The notes beneath the pieces were generated by a model that made no database searches, was not told the origin of the DNA, and worked only from the letters and a program-made list of their open reading frames with translations. Position numbers and translations under genes: made by a program. Source: Planctomycetota bacterium (GTDB taxonomy: Bacteria > Planctomycetota > B15-G4). Taken from it: a stretch of 53,433 bases of DNA. Of this stretch, positions 25,340-34,066 are shown one piece after another (position 1 is the stretch's first letter; each line of letters starts with the position of its first letter). The stretch is taken from NCBI GenBank assembly GCA_029259695.1, contig JAJDEQ010000109.1, forward strand, positions 1-53,433. Direction: 5' to 3'.

Positions 25340-27433
25340 CTAGCGCCGGGGTTCAGCGGGTCGGGTGAACGCCTGGTGCGGTGCCGGCGCGGCGCGGGTT
25401 GCGTCCCAGCTCCTGCGCGCGGCACGGTGGCTCTTGGGCGGGCGGTCCGGGTCCAGGTCGCGCAACGTCCACCCAAGCCTGGCCGCCGTCGCTTCGTTGG
25501 GTGTGAAGTCGGCGTTGAGCGTTCCGTTCGCGACCAGGATCCGGCGCAGCTCCTCCGGGTACTCGGTGGCGAAGGGCACACCGCGGTACCTGGGAACGAA
25601 GACGCGATTGTCGCGCAGCGTGCGGTTGCTGTCGAAGCCACGGCGGATGCCGTTGACCATGTAGTGCACCTCTACGTCGGCATCGCCGCGAATCACGATC
25701 GCGTCCAGGTCGTACGCGTCGAACCACACCCGCGCGCCGGCGGACGCCGTCAACTGGACCGAGAGATCATCGGGCGCCGTGACCAGCCGGAACGCCTCCG
25801 GCACCGACACGACGGCCACACCTCCGGAGAGCCACGTCTTGCCACGGAAGTACGTCCCCGACTCGTTGCCCTCCAGCGACGTGAAGGCGATCACCTTCGA
25901 CGGATCGCTGGGATGGGGCTGCAGGAAGTTCTTCTGGCCGGTGGTGCCCGACGCGCCGAGGGACAGCACGCCGTAACCCGTTGCGGAGTAGGTGCGGCCC
26001 ATGACGGCCGGCGCGGTGCTGCCCGCGTCGTCGATCTGACCGTACACGCCCGCGTAGGCCGCTGTCCTGCCCACGCCGTAGACGCCGTGCCCGGCGCCCT
26101 GGGAGATGCCCTTGATGCCGGCTCCGCCCACTCCGTTGGTGTTGATTCCGTAGACGCCGGTTCCGTAGGAATCGCTCTGCCCGAAGACGCCCATGCCGCC
26201 GAAGACCGAGAACAGGTCGTCGCCGCGCACGCCGGGATAGCCGATGCCCTGCACTCCGAAACCGCGGTCATACACTCCCGGTCCGCCGCGGCCGATCACA
26301 CCCGTGCCGCCCCTGCCCACGCTGATCGTCTCACCCCCGAGACCGTAGACACCCGTCCCGCCGTACTCGGTGTACTCGTCGGCTTGCAGACTGCCCCACC
26401 CGAACACGGCGCTCTTGATCGGGGCCGGGCTGCCGAAGTCCGCAGCCTCGGCGCGCACCGTGCCGATCACGTGCAGCGACTCGCTGGGCGTGCTCGTGCC
26501 GATGCCCACGCTGCCGCCGGTGTGTGCAACGTCGCCCGTACTGGTGGAGACGTCGGCGCCGGTGAGTGAGCCGTCCACGACGTCCGCCGCGTCGACCTCG
26601 CCCGCGTCGTCGTTCACGTAGCGTGCGTCGAGCTGGTTGCCGAGCCCCTGGCTGGCCGAACGACCGACGTCCTGGTCAGGCGTGCCGGGACTCGGCTGGA
26701 TACCCGCGCCGGCGGGAGAGCTGGGCTCGGGAGCCGGAGCCAGGGCTGCGCCGCTTGCGTGCATCGACGCAGACGTCCCGCCCAGGGCCGCGCCTGCTGG
26801 TGACGCATCGGTTGCACCGATCCCATCGTTCGCCTCGCCTGCACCGATCGGTGCGCCCGGCGGCCCCCCCACGGCGACGCCGGGCAGGAGTGGCGCATGG
26901 GCGCCGGCGCCCGAAAGCCCGGCCCCGTCGTGGGTCTGCTCGTAGGTGCCATCGGCGCGGGCCCAGAACAGGACGTCGCGCGTCGCGTTGCGCAGCAGCA
27001 GGTCGGCCAGGCCGTCGCCATCGACGTCCTGACGCATGGCGCCCAGACCGACGCCCATCTCCAACAGCCCCAACGCCTGCGTAGCCTCCCGGAACCAGCC
27101 GCTGCCGTCACCCACCAACGCCACGTCGGGCCCCGGGCTCACGAGATACAGGTCGATCAGGCCATCCCGATCGAGGTCTCCGGCCAGCACCGCGGTGACC
27201 TCCACCCGAGGCAACTCCTGGTGAATCGCATGGAACCTGCGCGCGCCGCGGTTCACCTCGACGATCAGCGCGCCGTCAGGGCCGAGCTGCAACCTGTCGA
27301 GCAGGCCGTCTCCCGTCAGATCCAGCAGGCGCATCGCGCCCGCCGGCAGGGAGGTCGTGTCCCGAGCGGCGGACTGCGCCGAGACCGCACCCAGGAGCAA
27401 CACCACGAGCCCTGTGCAGATACGTACGAACAT
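25340..27433 (-). CDS. Secreted tail-fibre-like glycine-rich repeat protein with N-terminal VCBS unit
   Basis: About 697 residues. Two ATGs are adjacent; the second (27433) is better spaced from the SD AGGAGG (7 nt) than the first (27436). A signal peptide ends near VSAQSAAR. Two or three VCBS loops (DLTGDGLLD, DLDRDGLID, DVDGDGLAD) come first, then a Gly/Ala/Pro linker. Next is the motif GGSVGIGTSTPSESLHVIG, common where tail-fibre-like shafts begin. Over 150 residues of G-x-G-V-x-G repeats follow (GGTGVYGLGG, GGTGVIGRGG, GGMGVFGQSD, GAGHGVYGVG). A globular C-terminal region (about 500-690) ends the protein and may contain a degraded intramolecular-chaperone-like part; no S74 catalytic motif was seen. 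An extracellular fibre is inferred. Confidence 0.78.
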   Translation of the reverse strand: MFVRICTGLVVLLLGAVSAQSAARDTTSLPAGAMRLLDLTGDGLLDRLQLGPDGALIVEVNRGARRFHAIHQELPRVEVTAVLAGDLDRDGLIDLYLVSPGPDVALVGDGSGWFREATQALGLLEMGVGLGAMRQDVDGDGLADLLLRNATRDVLFWARADGTYEQTHDGAGLSGAGAHAPLLPGVAVGGPPGAPIGAGEANDGIGATDASPAGAALGGTSASMHASGAALAPAPEPSSPAGAGIQPSPGTPDQDVGRSASQGLGNQLDARYVNDDAGEVDAADVVDGSLTGADVSTSTGDVAHTGGSVGIGTSTPSESLHVIGTVRAEAADFGSPAPIKSAVFGWGSLQADEYTEYGGTGVYGLGGETISVGRGGTGVIGRGGPGVYDRGFGVQGIGYPGVRGDDLFSVFGGMGVFGQSDSYGTGVYGINTNGVGGAGIKGISQGAGHGVYGVGRTAAYAGVYGQIDDAGSTAPAVMGRTYSATGYGVLSLGASGTTGQKNFLQPHPSDPSKVIAFTSLEGNESGTYFRGKTWLSGGVAVVSVPEAFRLVTAPDDLSVQLTASAGARVWFDAYDLDAIVIRGDADVEVHYMVNGIRRGFDSNRTLRDNRVFVPRYRGVPFATEYPEELRRILVANGTLNADFTPNEATAARLGWTLRDLDPDRPPKSHRAARRSWDATRAAPAPHQAFTRPAEPRR

Positions 27434-27462
27434 CATCGAGCCTCCTGTTGTCGGGGGAGCTC

Positions 27463-27468
27463 ATCGTA
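27463..27468 (-). promoter_or_regulatory. Possible -10 element (TACGAT)
   Basis: On the minus strand, 26 nt before the first ATG of the tail-fibre-like gene, the same spacing as at 3011 and 15853. No clear -35. Confidence 0.3.
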
Positions 27469-27677
27469 GTCCGATTCGGAGCAGACGGGGCCCTCCCGAC
27501 CCGACGCATCCGGACCGTGTACGGCTGCCACGCGGCGCGCCGTGTGTCGCTTCTCGGCGACCGGCACCGCCCTCAACGGGGCGCAGGTTTACGTCCCAGC
27601 CGGCTCGCGCTACGGTAGTTCCCGACGACGCGGGGAAGCGTCGGCGTGGGGAGCGCGGGAACGAAGGGGAGCGCGAC

Positions 27678-27985
27678 ATGAGCGCCACCGAGCCCGCCGT
27701 CGCCCAAAAGCCTCGCAGCATCCGCGCAGGCCGACCGCCGCTGCGTGCTCGCCATCATCGCCGTCTACGTCGGTGTCTTCGTCGCGCGGCAGGGCGGGGT
27801 GGTCGTCGACACGGAGGGCGAAGCCCCCCTGGCCAGCGTTGTCGTCTCCACGGGATTGACGCTGATCGCGGCGGCCGTCGCGTTGCGCTTCCTGCGTCCC
27901 GACGGACTGCGTACGAGGCAGCCTCGTGCCCGGCATCCTCGCGCACGCGGTGAACAACCTCACGTTTGTGCTGTTGTCCGACTGA
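27678..27985 (+). pseudogene. Dead CPBP-family intramembrane protease gene
   Basis: Three frames carry pieces of one membrane protein. From the ATG at 27678 (GGGGAG upstream) the protein reads MSATEPAVAQKPRSIRAGRP. After about 27740 a second frame gives the helices VLAIIAVYVGVFVARQGG and STGLTLIAAAVALRFLRPDG. From about 27915 a third frame gives GSLVPGILAHAVNNLTFVLL and a stop. The last piece matches CPBP (Abi) motif 3, H-x3-N, in its usual context. The EE-x3-R and F-x3-H motifs are missing, so an internal deletion and frameshifts have removed the active site. Confidence 0.6.
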
Positions 27986-28009
27986 CGCTTCGGCGCCGGC
28001 CGCCAATGC

Positions 28010-29962
28010 TCACGAACTCAGCTCGCTCGCGCTCAGGATCGTCTGCATGTCGATCACCGCTGCGCGCAGGATGGCGCGCAGGTCGGCGTAGTGCTCCGCG
28101 AGGAAGCGGTCCTGCTCGATGCGCAGCGTCCGGCGCACGATCACGCGGGACTCGCTTGCGGCCCGGTAGCTGCTCTCGAAGCGCCCCGCCCGGTTCTGGA
28201 CGCTGCGCCCCCGGGGCAACGTGTCGAGCCTGTAACCGGCCGGCAACTGCAGCTCGAAATCCCAGGTGATCTCGAGCGCCGCGATCAGGATCGGGTAGCG
28301 TCGCTCCTCGGAGGAGAGGAAGGCGCGCAGGAGCTGTGGATTCACCAGGTCGATGCCGACAGGCGTCATGAAGTGGATCTGGGGCGAGACCTCGATCGGG
28401 ATGTCGCTGGTCCACTCCCCTTCGCAGTGGAGCGGGACGTCGAGGTTCGTCGGATCGGTCGTCTGCAGTTCGCCGTGCCCTCCCAGCGCCCCGGCGTGGA
28501 GCAGGTTGTCGGCCGCCTGGTCCGGTGCGGCGGCCAGCGCAAGCGTGCGCCGCAGCCGCCCCGACGTGCGGCCTTCGAAGTCGAGCACGCTGTGACCCGA
28601 GACGATGCCGTCCGGCCCGATGACCGCCTGGTGGGCGACCCGGTAGCGGTTGCTGTCCGCCGAGCCTCCCGGAGTCCGCGCGACGCGCCCCTGGGGCGAG
28701 CCGATGACGACGAACTTGTCCGAGAGCACCGTGTCGAGATCACCGAGATCGCGATAGGGATCGGTGGGATTCGAGTAGAGGTCGAACTCGGGCAGGTAGG
28801 TCATGCAGTGGTTGAACTGCAGCGGAGTCGGCAGGGCGAAGGGCTCGAAGCCGCGATCGAAGTTCACCAGGACCGGTTCGGCCTGGATCCCGCGCGCGGC
28901 GAGCAACGACGCGCTCAAGACGTGCTTGTCCTTGCAGTCGCCGTAGCGGTTCGCGAGGACCTCGGAGGCCGGGTGCGGGACCCAGCTATCCGCCTGGTTC
29001 ATGTAGACAACGACGTAGTGGATGTTCTCGCACACCCAGCGGTGGATGGCGCGCGCGGCGTCGAGCCCCTGGCGCTCACCGACGATCTGGGCCGCGAGTG
29101 ACTCGATCTCCGGCGTGACCTCGACGCGTTCGGCCACGGCCTCGTGCAGGGTGGCGCCGATGGCCTCCCAGCTCTCGTGCGTCGTGACGACGAACCGGGG
29201 GCACACGTCGCCCGGCCCGACCATGGCTCGCTCCGGGGTCTGGGCTGCGTAGTCTCGCAGCGTGGCCTCGACGACACGCCGGCCACCTGCACTGCTCTGC
29301 GCGACCTCGAACGGGCTGTCGCCGTGGAAGCGCAGCGGGACCGCTTCGTCGTAGCTGATCCGGATGCGCGAATGGGTCACCGGGATCGCGAAGGACGGTC
29401 GCCAGGCGTAGGTGAACCCTCGCAGCGACTGGGCCTCCTGCTCGAAGCGCCACTCCACATGGGTCTGCGAGCCGATCGTGAGCTGGGGGAAGAGCACCGA
29501 CTTGGTCATGCTGCTGACGTAACCAGGCGCACCCAGCGCGACGTCGCTCGGGCGCTCGAAGATCTGGTTCTCGCTCACCTCGTACACCGATCCGTCGGGG
29601 TTCACGACCTTGGCCGACACCAGCTCCAGCCCGTGTGAGCGTGGGTCGTAGGACAGCGAGGCCTGCTGCGCCTCGGCCAGTCCCGCGGCGCTCGTCACGG
29701 TGGACACGACGAGCAAGGACCCCTCGAAGGTCATGTCCGCATCGACCTGCACTTCCAGGACGCGCTCGTCGATGCGCAGGCCGCCGGCGCGCAGCTCGGC
29801 GTCATCCGTCAGTCCGTCCGCAGAGACGAAGATCGAGGCGAGCCCGCCGAAGACGACGCCCACCACCATGACGGGAATCAGCAGGATCGTGGCGATCGCC
29901 TTGCACCCGGAGAACACGAGGAGCGAAGCAGTCGCGAGCAGCAGCCAGGAACGGGATCTCAT
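28010..29962 (-). CDS. DUF3857 / transglutaminase-like lipoprotein
   Basis: 650 residues from MRSRSWLLLATASLLVFSGC, a lipobox signal (Cys20). A hydrophobic helix (TILLIPVMVVGVVFGGLAS) follows at once. The DUF3857 beta-region covers about 60-280. The transglutaminase-like core follows, with the Cys in NRYGDCKDKHVL and a His in LQFNHCMTYLPEF; Asp candidates follow in NPTDPYRD. In this superfamily such Cys-His-Asp sets cleave or crosslink peptides. The last 150 residues resemble the DUF3858-type end of these proteins. A longer frame starts at 30001 but precedes the signal. The protein probably faces the periplasm; its substrate is unknown. Confidence 0.87.
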   Translation of the reverse strand: MRSRSWLLLATASLLVFSGCKAIATILLIPVMVVGVVFGGLASIFVSADGLTDDAELRAGGLRIDERVLEVQVDADMTFEGSLLVVSTVTSAAGLAEAQQASLSYDPRSHGLELVSAKVVNPDGSVYEVSENQIFERPSDVALGAPGYVSSMTKSVLFPQLTIGSQTHVEWRFEQEAQSLRGFTYAWRPSFAIPVTHSRIRISYDEAVPLRFHGDSPFEVAQSSAGGRRVVEATLRDYAAQTPERAMVGPGDVCPRFVVTTHESWEAIGATLHEAVAERVEVTPEIESLAAQIVGERQGLDAARAIHRWVCENIHYVVVYMNQADSWVPHPASEVLANRYGDCKDKHVLSASLLAARGIQAEPVLVNFDRGFEPFALPTPLQFNHCMTYLPEFDLYSNPTDPYRDLGDLDTVLSDKFVVIGSPQGRVARTPGGSADSNRYRVAHQAVIGPDGIVSGHSVLDFEGRTSGRLRRTLALAAAPDQAADNLLHAGALGGHGELQTTDPTNLDVPLHCEGEWTSDIPIEVSPQIHFMTPVGIDLVNPQLLRAFLSSEERRYPILIAALEITWDFELQLPAGYRLDTLPRGRSVQNRAGRFESSYRAASESRVIVRRTLRIEQDRFLAEHYADLRAILRAAVIDMQTILSASELSS

Positions 29963-30056
29963 GGGGATTCGGGCTCGAGAGAGTGATCGTGAACTCGCCA
30001 AGCATCGCAGACCTGCTCTGCCGAATCCAAGGTGGTCAAGCGGGAAGCCGCATGCC

Positions 30057-30692
30057 TCAGCGGCCGGAGCCGCCCGTGACAGGGCTCGTGGCGGAGGTCG
30101 CGCCCGCCGCCGTCCGGGCCTGGCGCAGCGCCAGCAGCACAGCGAAGATCGCAGCCGTCAGCAGCAGGGCGTGGCCAACGACCTCCATGGACTCCTCGAC
30201 AGGTGACCAGACCGCCTTCTTCGTCCCCGGGAGCCACGGCCGCCACATGCGGGCATCCAGCGACCAGGCGATGTAGTAGGACACGACCACGGCCGTGAGC
30301 GTCGACATCACTCTCCGGCAATCGACGAACGGCCGCAGGCGCGCGCGGTTGCGCCATGCGTAGAAGGTCAGCAGGCCCGCCCCGATGAACACGCCGTTCT
30401 TCGAATGAGCGACGTGGTGCTCCCGCAGCGTGAAGACCGTGCAGAGCAGCGTCAACCAGAGGAAGAAGGGCTCGCGACCGAACACGTAGCGCAGCAGTGC
30501 GGTCCCCACCGCGACGTAGAGGATCACCAGGGCGACGACCTCCAGGGTCTTCTTCCGGGGCGCGATGTACCCGTTCAGCGTCGCCCAGAACAGGAGCAGG
30601 AAGATCCCCCAGGGCAGCACCAGACTGGCCCAGGAGATCCTGCGCCTCAGCTCACCCCACGCGCGACCCAGCCGTGCTCGTGCAGCAACCAT
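30057..30692 (-). CDS. Integral membrane protein of unknown function
   Basis: 211 residues with about six hydrophobic segments, including LVLPWGIFLLLFWATLNGY, LEVVALVILYVAVGTALLRY, FFLWLTLLCTVFTLRE, NGVFIGAGLLTFYAW, VMSTLTAVVVSYYIAW and HALLLTAAIFAVLLAL. A histidine-rich turn, REHHVAHSKNG, sits between the third and fourth. No family was recognised. GGGAGG lies about 10 nt before the ATG. It is 94 nt upstream of the DUF3857 gene on the same strand and may share its transcript. Confidence 0.75.
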   Translation of the reverse strand: MVAARARLGRAWGELRRRISWASLVLPWGIFLLLFWATLNGYIAPRKKTLEVVALVILYVAVGTALLRYVFGREPFFLWLTLLCTVFTLREHHVAHSKNGVFIGAGLLTFYAWRNRARLRPFVDCRRVMSTLTAVVVSYYIAWSLDARMWRPWLPGTKKAVWSPVEESMEVVGHALLLTAAIFAVLLALRQARTAAGATSATSPVTGGSGR

Positions 30693-31012
30693 CCGGTGAG
30701 TCCCTCCCGCCAGCTCGTGGACCGAAGATCACTTGATGCGCTCGGCCGCGCAAGACCGAACCGCCGAGGCGAGCCTACTGACAACGCATCGTACGGGGAA
30801 TGCAGATGACAGTTCGGTCATGCCGACACGTCCGCGGAAGCCTGTAGGCGCACCGACGGCCCCTCAGGCTGCAATGCGCGCCACGGCAGTTCCCCTCTTG
30901 CCGCCCCGATCGGCCGCTGTGAAGGGCGGGCGCCGTCTGCGATGATCGGTCGCTCCTCCACAACGCCCGAGACCCTGCCGCTGCTCGCAACCGACCCGCC
31001 GCCCGAGGCCTC
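30693..31012. other. 320-bp divergent intergenic region, no gene seen
   Basis: It separates the membrane protein (minus) from the WaaP-like kinase (plus). The open frames present are low-complexity Arg/Ala-rich translations without start signals or recognisable motifs. Promoters for both flanking genes are expected here. TGCGATGATCGG at about 30938-30949 resembles TGCGATGATGTC about 60 nt before the VCBS gene at 7981, but the match is too short to call. Confidence 0.6.
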
Positions 31013-31828
31013 ATGACTCGCTACGTCGTCGAAGTGCTGCGCCCCACACCGCTGCTGCCCCAGGGCGGCGACGATCGGGGAGCCTTCGAGAACGGCTGGC
31101 GCCATGTTCCCATCGCTCCCGGCAAGTGGCGTGCCAACGGGCGGCTGCGGACGGGCGACGAGACGTTCTTCGTGAAGGGCCTGCGCATCCCGTTGATCCG
31201 CAAGAAGCAGCGCTGGAGGCAACGCTGGGACATCGAACACGAGGCGTCGATGCTGCGTCGGCTGCGCGAGCAAGGGCTGCACGTGCCGAGGGTCGTGACC
31301 TGGGGGACCGAGCGCCGGGCCGGCATCCCGCTGCGCTCCTTCCTCATCGCCGAGTGCTACGAAGAGAGCTGCAGCCTGGCCGAGTGGATCGAGGAGCTGG
31401 CCGACGTGACGGCTGCCCCCGACGACGAACAGGCGGAAGTCCTGCGCAGCGCGGGGTCCACGCTCGAGGAGCTGCACGCACTCGGCCTGGCGCACGGCGA
31501 CCTCGCCGTGCGCAACATCCTGGTGCACCCGGCCGGCAGTCCCGTGCGCACGAGCCTGATCGACGTCCCGCGGGTGCGGTCCGTCGACGGCAGCGGGCGA
31601 CTCGAACGCGTCGACCGATACCGGCTCGTCAAGACGGCCCTCAAGCAGGGCTTGTCGCCCAAGTGGGCGCAGCTGCTCCTGGACCCGTGCTCGGACGACC
31701 ACGGCCCCCAGTTCGTCGCCGACGTCCAGCGCATCCGGGCCATCAAGAGTCGGGTCCCGCGCATGGCGATGTACCAGTTGTGGTTGCGCCAGAGTCGCAA
31801 GCAACGGCGAGCAGCGCCGATCGTCTGA
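31013..31828 (+). CDS. Kdo/WaaP-like lipopolysaccharide kinase family protein
   Basis: 271 residues with a small protein-kinase-like fold, as in KdkA/WaaP/InaA proteins that phosphorylate LPS core sugars on the cytoplasmic side. Lys55 in FFVKG, Glu77 in EHEASMLRRL, then HGDLAVRNILVH with Asp163 and Asn168 and SLIDVPRVRS with Asp184 give a complete catalytic set. The ATG overlaps no other gene. A weak GAGGCC lies upstream. The substrate cannot be inferred from sequence, since similar kinases also act on proteins or small molecules. Confidence 0.83.
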   Translation: MTRYVVEVLRPTPLLPQGGDDRGAFENGWRHVPIAPGKWRANGRLRTGDETFFVKGLRIPLIRKKQRWRQRWDIEHEASMLRRLREQGLHVPRVVTWGTERRAGIPLRSFLIAECYEESCSLAEWIEELADVTAAPDDEQAEVLRSAGSTLEELHALGLAHGDLAVRNILVHPAGSPVRTSLIDVPRVRSVDGSGRLERVDRYRLVKTALKQGLSPKWAQLLLDPCSDDHGPQFVADVQRIRAIKSRVPRMAMYQLWLRQSRKQRRAAPIV

Positions 31829-31867
31829 GCCGATCCAGGGGACGCCCGGCAGGCGCGCTCGCCAACG

Positions 31868-31881
31868 GAACCGGCCGGTTC
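31868..31881. terminator. Perfect 14-nt palindrome between convergent genes
   Basis: GAACCGGCCGGTTC lies between the stops of the WaaP-like kinase and the small secreted protein, overlapping the latter's stop. It could fold as a 5-bp stem with a GGCC loop and stop both transcripts. There is no T-run. Confidence 0.3.
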
Positions 31882-32266
31882 ACACCGCGACGTAGGTGAT
31901 GTCGTCCTTCACGAGGACGTCGAGCTGCGGGTAGTAGGTCATGTCGTCGCTGTAGTACTCGATGTAGATGATGATCGGGAACGGAGGCCCGGGGATCACC
32001 AGCGGCACCGTTCCGAGGTGCTGCACTTCGTGGATCATCTGCTCGATCTCGAACGGTTCGTCCTCCGCGGGGTACCCGCCGATCGGTGTGGCGTGGGTGC
32101 AACTCATGGGACCCGCCGTCGTCGGGCCCACCGAGATGAACCACGGCTGGAAGCTGCCACGGTGATCGGGCTCGACGAAGGTGCCGTTGAGCGTCTGCGC
32201 GCCACCGTCGCCGGTCAGGCAGGCGAGGGTGATGGTCGTGAGCAACATCGAGGCGAAACGGTGCAT
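31880..32266 (-). CDS. Small secreted hypothetical protein
   Basis: 128 residues. MHRFASMLLTTITLACLT is a signal peptide ending near GGAQ; it has no proper lipobox. AGAGGA lies 8 nt before the ATG. The mature part is rich in acidic and aromatic residues (EDEPFEIEQMIHEVQH, IIIYIEYYSDDMTYYPQLD) with strand-like C-terminal segments. No family was recognised. It is convergent with the WaaP-like kinase and divergent from the secreted protein at 32456. Confidence 0.65.
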   Translation of the reverse strand: MHRFASMLLTTITLACLTGDGGAQTLNGTFVEPDHRGSFQPWFISVGPTTAGPMSCTHATPIGGYPAEDEPFEIEQMIHEVQHLGTVPLVIPGPPFPIIIYIEYYSDDMTYYPQLDVLVKDDITYVAV

Positions 32267-32417
32267 GCGGTGGTCCTCTGTCATCGGAGGGTCGGGGGCC
32301 GGGCTGCCAAGTGTCTCTGATCTTGTCACCTGGGGGCCGGATTGGACAGCCGCACGCGCAATGGCCTTTCCAGCTCCTGTGGTCTACATCCGTGCACACA
32401 AGACGTCGTGGGCGGCC

Positions 32418-32423
32418 TATCAT
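32418..32423 (+). promoter_or_regulatory. Possible -10 element (TATCAT)
   Basis: It lies 32 nt before the ATG at 32456, in the divergent spacer. It has the same TA-N3-T pattern as the other candidates. Confidence 0.3.
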
Positions 32424-32455
32424 CGTCTGCTCGGGATTCCTCCGGGAGATGGACG

Positions 32456-33871
32456 ATGAAGTCGATCTGCACGCGGGTGGGCATCGCACTGCTCGCACTG
32501 TCCTCGGCCCTCGGTGCGCAGCGATTGCTGCCCGACCACACCACGGTGGCGGTGACGTCGCAGGGTCTCTTCGTCGTGCCGCGCACCGCCGTCGGCACGA
32601 GCAACGACGTACCCGACCTCTTCGCTGTCGCCACGGCCGAGGACTTCGGGCTCACCGGCGGCGCGGCGCTGCACCGGCCGCGCATCGAGTGGATCCGCAA
32701 CTCGGTCCTGTTCCTGGTGACCACGAAGACCGGTCCGGACGGGCCGGGCGCGCTCTACCGCGTGGCGCTCGGGCACGACGGCGCGCTGCGCTCGGTCGAA
32801 CACCTGCGGGCCGGCGACTTCGACGACCTCGACTACGCCTACGCGCTCGACGTGCTGTACGTGCTCGAGTCGTCCGCCGGTCGCGTCCTCAGCCTGGCCC
32901 GACCGGATGCTGCAACGGGCGACGACCTCGCCGTGTGGAACAGCAACATCGACGTGGGCCAGGGACGCGCCCTCGCGGTGCAGGACACACGCCACCCGCT
33001 CGAGGTCTTCGTCATGGGCAGCGCGGGCATCCAGCGCGCGTTCGGCGGCGGCGGTGTGCCCCAGCTCTTCTCCCAGAGCACCGAGTGGGACCGGATCGAG
33101 ACCCACGCGACCCACAGCGACATCTACGCGCTCGAGTCCGACTTGCACAACTTCGGCGTCATGATCCAGTCCGATCTACCCGGCGGCGTCATCGGCGTGA
33201 ACCAGTCCAACCAGACCTCGCCCTCCCCGTCCGACACCTGCCATCCGGCCCACGGTCCGCAGGACGTCGTGTCGGACATGCGCCCCGAGTCCGATCGCGG
33301 CCTGATCGTGATCACCGATCGCGTGCACGAGTGCTGGATGACGACACCCAGTGGCCCCAACCACCTGATCTGGTTTCCCGCCTTCTGGTTGGCCACGGTC
33401 GACCACGACGTGCCCGGGTTGCTCACGCCGGTACCGCGTTCGGGCATCGCGGGTCTGCACCCCGACATCGTTCACGTCGTCGCGGCGGTGCCGGACCTGA
33501 GCCACATCGGCTGGCCCGGCACGTCGGCCGACGGACAGTACCGCCCCCTGGTCGAACTGGGCTTCCCGCCCAACGGCCTGTCGGTGCGGCTCGACGATGC
33601 ACCGCCGACGACGCCGGCACTGCTGTCGATCGAGGTCGTCGCGCCCGGCGCGCCGCTCGACGTGTTCGCCCCGCTCTACCTGGCCGACGACCTGTCGTTC
33701 CTGCTGTCGACCGACGCACAGGGCAACGTCGGCAAGTTCCTCCCGTTCCCTGCCGAGGGTGTGCCCGCCGGCCTGCGCTTCCGGTTCCAGTGGACGCTCG
33801 CCGACCCCGGCGGCGACCTGTTGCTCTCGAACAAGGCCTTCTACCGCGCCGGACGTCACCCCAGCTTCTGA
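32456..33871 (+). CDS. Secreted hypothetical protein, probable propeller, with diverged FKGG-like end
   Basis: 471 residues. GGGAGA precedes the ATG, and the signal peptide MKSICTRVGIALLALSSALG is cleaved near AQR. Repeating strand phrases (GALYRVALGHDGALRSVEHL, DDLDYAYALDVLYVLESS, GRVLSLARPD, DIYALESDLHNFGVM, DRGLIVITDRVHECW) suggest a beta-propeller that lacks the calcium loops of VCBS proteins. The last 110 residues follow the layout of the recurrent C-terminal domain (LVELGFPPNGLSVRL, LSTDAQGNVGKFLPFP, PAGLRFRFQWTLADPGG, LLLSNKAFY) but have lost the FKGG core. No enzyme signature is visible. Confidence 0.75.
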   Translation: MKSICTRVGIALLALSSALGAQRLLPDHTTVAVTSQGLFVVPRTAVGTSNDVPDLFAVATAEDFGLTGGAALHRPRIEWIRNSVLFLVTTKTGPDGPGALYRVALGHDGALRSVEHLRAGDFDDLDYAYALDVLYVLESSAGRVLSLARPDAATGDDLAVWNSNIDVGQGRALAVQDTRHPLEVFVMGSAGIQRAFGGGGVPQLFSQSTEWDRIETHATHSDIYALESDLHNFGVMIQSDLPGGVIGVNQSNQTSPSPSDTCHPAHGPQDVVSDMRPESDRGLIVITDRVHECWMTTPSGPNHLIWFPAFWLATVDHDVPGLLTPVPRSGIAGLHPDIVHVVAAVPDLSHIGWPGTSADGQYRPLVELGFPPNGLSVRLDDAPPTTPALLSIEVVAPGAPLDVFAPLYLADDLSFLLSTDAQGNVGKFLPFPAEGVPAGLRFRFQWTLADPGGDLLLSNKAFYRAGRHPSF

Positions 33872-33878
33872 ACTCAGC

Positions 33879-33962
33879 GCCGGTCGCCGCGCCGGTCGCC
33901 GCGCCGGTTCACGCGACGGTTCACGCGCCGGTTCACGCGACGGTTCACGCGACGGTTCACGC
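33879..33962 (+). repeat. Seven 12-bp tandem repeats (minisatellite)
   Basis: Seven head-to-tail units: two of GCCGGTCGCCGC, then GCCGGTTCACGC and GACGGTTCACGC in the order 1-2-1-2-2. They start 8 nt after the stop of the preceding gene and end about 100 nt before the arylsulfotransferase start. The unit length keeps reading frame, but no gene is thought to cover them. Confidence 0.9.
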
Positions 33963-34066
33963 GAGACTCGGGGCGCAGCGTGGCTCGCGCCCCTGTTCGG
34001 GGGCGTGCCCGTAGAGGATACTCGGGCGGTGACCTGCCGCCGTCCCGCTCCCGATGGACTCCGATC

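Noticed and set aside
25340..27433. Prophage tail fibre
   Set aside because: It has a signal peptide and VCBS loops and no neighbouring structural phage genes.
30733..30945. Small plus-strand frame in the 30693-31012 spacer
   Set aside because: No SD, low-complexity content and no motif; treated as non-coding.
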